A stretch of DNA of 64,000 bases from Caprella mutica. Its lineage: Eukaryota > Arthropoda > Malacostraca > Amphipoda > Caprellidae. A model generated the notes under the pieces. That model searched no databases and was not told the DNA's origin. It was given only the letters and a program-made list of their open reading frames with translations. How positions within the stretch are numbered: the stretch's first letter is position 1; each line of letters starts with the position of its first letter. The DNA lies in NCBI GenBank assembly GCA_947561585.1, contig CANNZV010001595.1, positions 62,001 through 126,000 of the forward strand, read 5' to 3'. The position numbers and the translations under genes are program-made. Below are positions 56,441 through 64,000 of this stretch, piece after piece.

Positions 56441-58685
56441 CTCACTATTATTGTGAGGACATTGTACGTCTGTAAGAGTGCGCCTGTCACTATTATTGTG
56501 CGGACATTGTACGTCTCTAAGAGTGCGCCTGTCACTATTATTGTGCGGACATTATACGTCTCTAAGAGTGCGCCTGTCACTATTATTGTGCGGACATTGT
56601 ACGTCTCTAAGAGTGCGCCTGTCACTATTATTGTGCGGACATTGTACGTCTCTAAGAGTGCGCCTGTCACTATTATTGTGCGGACATCGTACGTCTCTAA
56701 GAGTGGGCCTGTCACTATTATTGTGAGGACATTGTACGTCTCTAAGAGTGGGCCTGTCACTATTATTGTGAGGACATTGTACGTCTCTAAGAGTGCGCCT
56801 GTCACTATTATTGTGCGGACATTGTACGTCTCTAAGAGTGCGCCTGTCACTATTATTGTGCGGACATTGTACGTCTCTAAGAGTGCGCCTGTCACTATTA
56901 TTGTGCGGACATCGTACGTCTCTAAGAGTGGGCCTGTCACTATTATTGTGAGGACATTGTACGTCTGTAAGAGTGCGCCTGTCACTATTATTGTGCGGAC
57001 ATTGTACGTCTCTAAGAGTGCGCCTGTCACTATTATTGTGCGGACATTATACGTCTCTAAGAGTGCGCCTGTCACTATTATTGTGCGGACATTGTACGTC
57101 TCTAAGAGTGCGCCTGTCACTATTATTGTGCGGACATTGTACGTCTCTAAGAGTGCGCCTGTCACTATTATTGTGCGGACATTGTACGTCTCTAAGAGTG
57201 CGCCTGTCACTATTATTGTGCGGACATTATACGTCTCTAAGAGTGCGCCTGTCACTATTATTGTGCGGACATTGTACGTCTCTAAGAGTGCGCCTGTCAC
57301 TATTATTGTGCGGACATTGTACGTCTCTAAGAGTGCGCCTGTCACTATTATTGTGCGGACATTGTACGTCTCTAAGAGTGCGCCTGTCACTATTATTGTG
57401 CGGACATTGTACGTCTCTAAGAGTGCGCCTGTCACTATTATTGTGCGGACATCGTACGTCTCTAAGAGTGGGCCTGTCACTATTATTGTGAGGACATTGT
57501 ACGTCTCTAAGAGTGGGCCTGTCACTATTATTGTGAGGACATTGTACGTCTCTAAGAGTGCGCCTGTCACTATTATTGTGCGGACATTGTACGTCTCTAA
57601 GAGTGCGCCTGTCACTATTATTGTGCGGACATTGTACGTCTCTAAGAGTGCGCCTGTCACTATTATTGTGCGGACATCGTACGTCTCTAAGAGTGGGCCT
57701 GTCACTATTATTGTGAGGACATTGTACGTCTGTAAGAGTGCGCCTGTCACTATTATTGTGCGGACATTGTACGTCTCTAAGAGTGCGCCTGTCACTATTA
57801 TTGTGCGGACATTATACGTCTCTAAGAGTGCGCCTGTCACTATTATTGTGCGGACATTGTACGTCTCTAAGAGTGCGCCTGTCACTATTATTGTGCGGAC
57901 ATTGTACGTCTCTAAGAGTGCGCCTGTCACTATTATTGTGCGGACATTGTACGTCTCTAAGAGTGCGCCTGTCACTATTATTGTGCGGACATCGTACGTC
58001 TCTAAGAGTGGGCCTGTCACTATTATTGTGAGGACATTGTACGTCTCTAAGAGTGGGCCTGTCACTATTATTGTGAGGACATTGTACGTCTCTAAGAGTG
58101 CGCCTGTCACTATTATTGTGCGGACATTGTACGTCTCTAAGAGTGCGCCTGTCACTATTATTGTGCGGACATTGTACGTCTCTAAGAGTGCGCCTGTCAC
58201 TATTATTGTGCGGACATCGTACGTCTCTAAGAGTGGGCCTGTCACTATTATTGTGAGGACATTGTACGTCTCTAAGAGTGCGCCTGTCACTATTATTGTG
58301 CGGACATTGTACGTCTCTAAGAGTGCGCCTGTCACTATTATTGTGCGGACATTGTACGTCTCTAAGAGTGCGCCTGTCACTATTATTGTGCGGACATTGT
58401 ACGTCTCTAAGAGTGCGCCTGTCACTATTATTGTGCGGACATTATACGTCTCTAAGAGTGCGCCTGTCACTATTATTGTGCGGACATTGTACGTCTCTAA
58501 GAGTGCGCCTGTCACTATTATTGTGCGGACATTGTACGTCTCTAAGAGTGCGCCTGTCACTATTATTGTGCGGACATTGTACGTCTCTAAGAGTGCGCCT
58601 GTCACTATTATTGTGCGGACATTGTACGTCTCTAAGAGTGCGCCTGTCACTATTATTGTGCGGACATTGTACGTCTCTAAGAGTG
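56441..58685. repeat. 45-bp satellite array, about 50 copies
   Basis: Unit contains ATTATTGTGCGGACATTGTA, CGTCTCTAAGAGTGCGCC and TGTCACT. 45 is a multiple of three and the unit lacks stops in at least one frame on each strand, so open frames of over 750 codons exist on both strands (peptide repeats RTLYVSKSAPVTIIV on plus, TGALLETYNVRTIIV on minus). Neither has a splice or promoter context. Variants (CATCGTACG with GTGGGCC; ATTATACG; CTGTAAG) recur at spacings of 225, 540 and 765 bp, so blocks of units were copied together. Confidence 0.95.
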
Positions 58686-59799
58686 GTTTGAATCTTTCCT
58701 CAGTAATAAATTAGCCATAAATGATGGTCAATTTGACATACAATCGTGAATTCAAGTGAGATTATGAATCTACTAATGTAATTGCAGACGCATTTTTATT
58801 ACAAATTTCCAACGCTTCTTGAAAGAGGCTTACTCATATATTCTAACAAATATACAGTGAGTACTGACTACTGAGTACCTACTCGGAAATTATTATTTAC
58901 CATGAACATAACTTGTATTTTTCTTTGTCATAGTATTTGGGAGAATGTATAGAATATGACTTTCAAGTACACCACATTTCACATTTTGAACAACAGGCGG
59001 TGCTGAGTTTATAGTAAGCTCATTATAATTAAATTAATGCAAGCGGAAGATGAAGAGGGGAAAAAGTTGCTTGCGTACAGATTTACTGCCTGTAAGTCAG
59101 ATCCAGTCTGTGGCCATTGATTTCCTGTATTTAAAGAAGCAAACCTTCAAGAAGTCACCAAGTGACAAATCTAAGAAACTTGTTATAAACTGCCTTGACA
59201 GTGAATATGTTATTCATTTGGACAAAATTTAAAATAAACATATCATTATATATGTATTTGTGTATAGAAAATGTCTAAAAATAACGGCCTTTTAAAAGTT
59301 CAATAATTTATGCAATAATAATTTTCCTGGCTCGAATATTTTTGTCGAATATTTTCAATTGAATAAAATGTAATTTAGATTGACTAATAAAATAATTTAA
59401 AAGCATTAATACAAATTTATTTATTCAACTCATATCATAATAATTCTGTGTTCATGCCTCCTGCAGTTGCTTTATTAGTGTGACAGAAAGACAGACAGGA
59501 AGATGATGCTTTTATTGTAATATTGACTATTAATGTTTAAAATTTGTTGCGTTATGAAAAAAGGATTAAAGTATTGTATTAATGGGCAAACTCTTCTGTT
59601 GACTATATATATTCGCACTAGAGTATATGTATTTATGTTTCCTAAAACTAATCAGGTTCCTGTTACGACAGCCACCGATGCACTCCTTCTTATTCACTAG
59701 TTAGTCTGACTCCTGCAGAGAAATCTGACAGATCATAAGCATGTCACTGCAACTGAAGATAAAGTTGTCTATCCAGAATTTCCAGATAATAGTTAAACT
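58686..59799. other. Stretch with one possible terminal exon
   Basis: Mostly AT-rich. The only candidate coding segment is at 59050-59232, listed separately. Confidence 0.4.
59050..59232 (+). CDS. Possible terminal exon
   Basis: Open frame ending KLVINCLDSEYVIHLDKI and TAA, with AATAAA starting 2 bases after the stop (59235). Lys/Ser-rich centre. It could begin at an internal acceptor (CTGCCTGTAAG near 59096) and not at its ATG. Family not recognised; no partner exon identified. Confidence 0.3.
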   Translation: MKRGKSCLRTDLLPVSQIQSVAIDFLYLKKQTFKKSPSDKSKKLVINCLDSEYVIHLDKI

Positions 59800-60360
59800 G
59801 CATTTTAATAATGAAGAGAAAAACAAGGGTTGTAATAAAAAAGTCCACGTCATTTATAAATTCACTTGCGGACAGTGCTCCGCGGCCTACATAGGCTAGA
59901 CGAGGAAACAATTAAAAGTTCGAGTTTGTCAACACAGAGGGGTTTCCTTCAGAAACCCCTTTACTGTTCTATCTAATCAAGAAAATAGCAAAATTTTAAA
60001 CCATTCATATGATAATAAGCATCAGATTCTGAAAATGATTTCAAAATTTTGTCAACCTGCAATAGTTACGATTTGAGGACATTGGAATCAATATTTATTT
60101 ATGAACAGAAGCCCCAATTAAATTCACAAGGGGCTTCTACAGAATTATTTATTTTAAAATGATTTCTTTCATTTATATGTAGATAGTTTTTTACTGAGTT
60201 AATTATTTGTTTATTTAATTAATTGTAATTTTAGTGATATTTATTCATTTCTGTATCCTAGATAGGAGAATTTTGTATTTATGTAGTAGAATTAAGATAT
60301 GTTTGGGTTTTCCTGAGGATGATTTTTTGAAAAAATCGAAAGCTTGAAGAAATATGGACT
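59800..60360 (+). pseudogene. Penelope-like element 3' end: GIY-YIG endonuclease and tail
   Basis: The frame from about 59810 reads VHVIYKFTCGQCSAAYIG, the CxxC plus GIY-YIG core of Penelope endonucleases, then an in-frame TAG and TRKQLKVRVCQHRGVSF. The C-terminal part decays through further stops to about 60150. Downstream, CCTGAGGATGATTTTTTGAA at 60312 begins the typical Penelope tail. Sequence at 60355-60420 repeats 59780-59850 in inverse orientation, so the 3' end is rearranged. Confidence 0.82.
60312..60345 (+). ncRNA. Hammerhead-ribozyme-like core in the Penelope tail
   Basis: CTGAGGA, then a 7-bp A/T hairpin (GATTTTT / AAAAATC), then GAAA: the order CUGANGA, stem II, GAAA of hammerhead ribozymes, which are known in Penelope-like elements. 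I could not find convincing stems I and III or the cleavage triplet, so the fold may be incomplete. Confidence 0.35.
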
Positions 60361-62330
60361 TTTTTATTACAACTCTTGTTTTTCTCTTCATTATTAAAAT
60401 TTGGTTTCCACGGAACAAATCTATTAAACTGCATTGTATCCTTTTCCTTCTGTTTTATTAGGTCTTCCATTAACCGTATAACCATGAATTGAATCCATCT
60501 TTGATATATTAACATTGTCATACCTCTTGTGCTCTTCATGACCATCAAAGAGAGACTCGCCAAATCAGCTATTTGGCCAATGACTCAGCGTATAGAAATT
60601 GACAAAGTGAAGAAAAACTTACTCAGCAAATGTCAGACCTTGAATGACGACAAATCACTTTAATTACATCACCTCTTTCCTTTATCAGGACCTCAGTACA
60701 CGCTCACCAAAATGCTACTTTTCCGGTTTATTGTTCAAAATTTAATTAGTTTATTTTAACTGCAAAGATAGAGCATTAATGATGAAGCAGAGTCTAGCAA
60801 ATATTTATATCTTCACTTCCTTATGGAAAAGTTTTTTTTTTTCTGTAGGATCTCTATGTTTATAACTGATCAAAAAAATATTTAACAAACTTTTATGAAA
60901 TTACTTCCTAAATCTCATGGAGGTCGAGTCAGTGCAATCAATTTTTAGTAGTTAGATCCAGTAAAGCTTCATTGATGGGTTTTGAAGTCATTACGTGACA
61001 ACTCAATTACGGAATTTTGAGTATCATCCTTGCAGTCAATGAAAATTCTGAACTTTAGATTCTTGCATTAAAATAATCTTTACTAAGAGGAGGTAAATTT
61101 TAAATAGAGTAATATAATATATCTTTATGAAGTCTAACATTTATGAGTTATATTAATTCATTATTGACAGATTATAGGTTTATGTCTAAAAAGACAATAT
61201 TTTCCATTGAAAACAGGAACCAGACTGGAGTGACAGTTTGTGATCGGTAACTCATAAATGTACTTTGTTAGTGTATTACTATAAATAGAAGAGACTGTGA
61301 AGGTTCACAGATGTCAGGGTCAGTAATACGCATTGCGTACAACACTACACACTGCTGAATGCACCTTAGACACTCTACTCTCTACGACTGTACCCTTCAT
61401 GTCTTCGTTGCAATATTCCAAACAGTGAGAAGAGACCTGGAAATTTTGATAATTTAATTTGCAAAATAAAGCGAATTTAGAAAAATGGTACATTATTATA
61501 TAGCTATAGGTGATTAATATTAAGTCTTGATTTTAAATTAAATACAAAATGTTTTCCATATTCAATTTAAATAATAATGAAATATTATATTCTTATTTTA
61601 TTTCTACAAAGGTGAAATGTAAGTTAATTAACGTGACTTTGAAAATCATGAGGTATACAACCTCAACCTTTAAAAGATTTGAAAAATATAATTACTGAAA
61701 CATTATAAAAAGTATTTCTCATAATCTTATAAAATCATTGATGACAAATCTATTGAAATATATTGAATGATTTTCAATTTCTTCTAAATATTATATTTAT
61801 ATTAGTGGATAATACATTTCTAAAAATATTAAGAAAAACGTATTTGAAGTTCTAAACGATGTAGTTTAGAAATGAGTATATCATGATTATATTGTGAATA
61901 TTTTGTATATTTTGAAGAAAATTCGTTTATAATTATTCGTTTTATAGAAAATAATACTGCTTATGTTTTCATTTGAAAATTACTAATAATATAATTAATT
62001 TTTAATTTTTCGATCATTAATAACCACTGATGCAGTGACATTTGGCATCGTAAAAGTATGAGAACACAGTGACATATGAACTCTATAGTCACTGTAAAGT
62101 TCCTCACTCCCTTTCACATTAAATTGATACAATAGAAATTCCTCATTGCAATATCCATATTAAATAAATGGCATTCTCTATGTTTTATTTAGTTAGTTAT
62201 ACAGTAGTTAATTATATAGTTGTTAATTATACAGTAGTTAATTATATACTTAGTTGTTAATTTGCAATATTTAAAAATTGATCAATTTTTATGAAATATA
62301 ATATGACCAATATATAACACTATATACATA
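60361..62330. other. Gene-free AT-rich stretch
   Basis: A minus-strand open frame at 60279-60563 overlaps the inverted Penelope piece and is not a credible gene. Two short runs (TTATACAGTAGTTAATTATA) near 62200 are simple duplications. Nothing else supported. Confidence 0.5.
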
Positions 62331-63716
62331 TTATTACATTTCTCTGTAGTGATTTAGATTACACTAATATAACACTGCATATTATTACATTTCTCTGTAG
62401 TGATTTAGATTACACTAATATAACACTGCATATTATTACATTTCTCTGTAGTGATTTAGATTACACTAATATAACACTGCATATTATTACATTTCTCTGT
62501 AGTGATTTAGATTACACTAATATAACACTGCATATTATTACATTTCTCTGTAGTGATTTAGATTACACTAATATAACACTATATATTATTACATTTCTCT
62601 GTAGTGATTTAGATTACACTAATATAACACTATATATTATTACATTTCTCTGTAGTGATTTAGATTACACTAATATAACACTGCATATTATTACATTTCT
62701 CTGTAGTGATTTAGATTACACTAATATAACACTACATATTATTACATTTCTCTGTAGTGATTTAGATTACACTAATATAACACTGCATATTATTACATTT
62801 CTCTGTAGTGATTTAGATTACACTAATATAACACTGCATATTATTACATTTCTCTGTAGTGATTTAGATTACACTAATATAACACTATATATTATTACAT
62901 TTCTCTGTAGTGATTTAGATTACACTAATATAACACTGCATATTATTACATTTCTCTGTAGTGATTTAGATTACACTAATATAACACTGCATATTATTAC
63001 ATTTCTCTGTAGTGATTTAGATTACACTAATATAACACTATATATTATTACATTTCTCTGTAGTGATTTAGATTACACTAATATAACACTGCATATTATT
63101 ACATTTCTCTGTAGTGATTTAGATTACACTAATATAACACTATATATTATTACATTTCTCTGTAGTGATTTAGATTACACTAATATAACACTGCATATTA
63201 TTACATTTCTCTGTAGTGATTTAGATTACACTAATATAACACTATATATTATTACATTTCTCTGTAGTGATTTAGATTACACTAATATAACACTGCATAT
63301 TATTACATTTCTCTGTAGTGATTTAGATTACACTAATATAACACTGCATATCATTACATTTCTCTGTAGTGATTTAGATTACACTAATATAACACTGCAT
63401 ATTATTACATTTCTCTGTAGTGATTTAGATTACACTAATATAACACTACATATTATTACATTTCTCTGTAGTGATTTAGATTACACTAATATAACACTAC
63501 ATATTATTACATTTCTCTGTAGTGATTTAGATTACACTAATATAACACTGCATATTATTACATTTCTCTGTAGTGATTTAGATTACACTAATATAACACT
63601 ATATATTATTACATTTCTCTGTAGTGATTCAGATTACACTAATATAACACTACATATTATTACATTTCTCTGTAGTGATTTAGATTACACTAATATAACA
63701 CTACATATTATTACAT
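62331..63716. repeat. 51-bp satellite array, about 27 copies
   Basis: Unit contains ATTACACTAATATAACACTG, CATATTATTACATTTCTCTG and TAGTGATTTAG. Copies differ almost only at one dinucleotide (CTGCATA, CTATATA, CTACATA). On the plus strand each unit has CTAAT, a pyrimidine-rich TTACATTTCTCT and TGTAG, the layout of a 3' splice site. Confidence 0.95.
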
Positions 63717-64000
63717 TGGTATCAAAAAATATCACTGGGAGAAGTGGCAGGACTCGTTTTGAAGAGTAAGAGGTGCTCCATAATTTAACATAGAGTTTTT
63801 TCAGATATCTCAATTAGAAAAACAAATTGTAGCTTAAGGAAGTTGGGAAATATGCAATAAATAGTTTTTTTTTAAATTCCAGTATAACTTCCAAACGAAA
63901 GGTTTAACATCAACTAACTGTTTGTTACTTCGTAGAGCACCTCTTTCAAATGAATGCTACGTCCCTTTAAGTCTACATCCGAAACTCTTAATCATTCGGT
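63717..64000. other. Window end, diverged inverted words only
   Basis: AAGAGGTGCTCC at 63770 and its inverse GAGCACCTCTT at 63936 suggest a further repeat end. No gene seen. Confidence 0.4.

Noticed and set aside
56383..58714. Two open frames of about 750 codons, one on each strand
   Set aside because: They follow from a 45-bp unit without stops; no promoter, signal or splice context, and the two overlap fully.

Overview
The window looks like AT-rich animal nuclear DNA, most likely from an insect and perhaps a hemipteran; the species cannot be fixed from sequence alone. The signs are spliced exons with GT/AG borders, few long open frames, many minisatellites and a dense, layered set of eukaryotic transposons: hAT, mariner/Tc1 (IS630), piggyBac, Copia, Gypsy, a DIRS-type tyrosine-recombinase element, non-LTR LINEs, Penelope and Foldback-like elements. 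Nothing looks bacterial or plasmid-borne.

One host gene can be followed with good support. It runs on the minus strand from about 28374 to 5185. Five coding exons (27994-28343, 18580-18671, 17959-18149, 5503-5617, 5185-5402) join in phase into a 321-residue protein that I do not recognise. Its introns of about 9.3 and 12.3 kb are filled with transposons. The 9.3 kb intron holds a piggyBac, a Tc1-like element, a 21-bp minisatellite and a mariner fragment. The 12.3 kb intron holds a DIRS relic, a non-autonomous hAT carrying a 32-bp minisatellite, a full-length Copia and a piggyBac-type MITE. A second, smaller candidate gene lies on the plus strand at 50942-52800: TATA box, initiator, signal peptide, then an intron made almost wholly of tandem repeats and a tiny last exon.

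Layout: 1-5000 has a mariner relic nested in a hAT element, then AT-rich DNA. 5000-28400 is the minus-strand gene with its intronic transposons. 28400-35100 has a Penelope hairpin, a 20-bp minisatellite and two LINE relics. 35400-41800 has a MITE trimer and a mariner-like element blown up to 5 kb by nested insertions, including a 1.1-kb palindrome. 42300-48400 has a self-nested TTAA-type MITE and a Gypsy relic cut by a GC-rich foldback element. 49170-50600 is a Tc1-like relic. 50900-54400 has the small secreted-protein candidate, three tandem arrays and a second foldback element. 56440-58690 is a 45-bp satellite open on both strands. 59800-60360 is a Penelope 3' end. 62330-63716 is a 51-bp satellite.

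The most unusual pattern is that several tandem arrays are built on RNA-processing signals. At 17815-17959 and at 51217-52020 the exon end plus its 5' splice site has been copied in tandem, giving about 4 extra donors and about 40 donors in a row. A third array (52861-53071) begins exactly at a GTGAGT on the minus strand. The 51-bp array repeats a branch point/polypyrimidine/AG-like string, and the 31-bp array downstream of the minus-strand gene repeats an ATTAAA poly(A) hexamer. These are sequence observations; use of the sites is inference.
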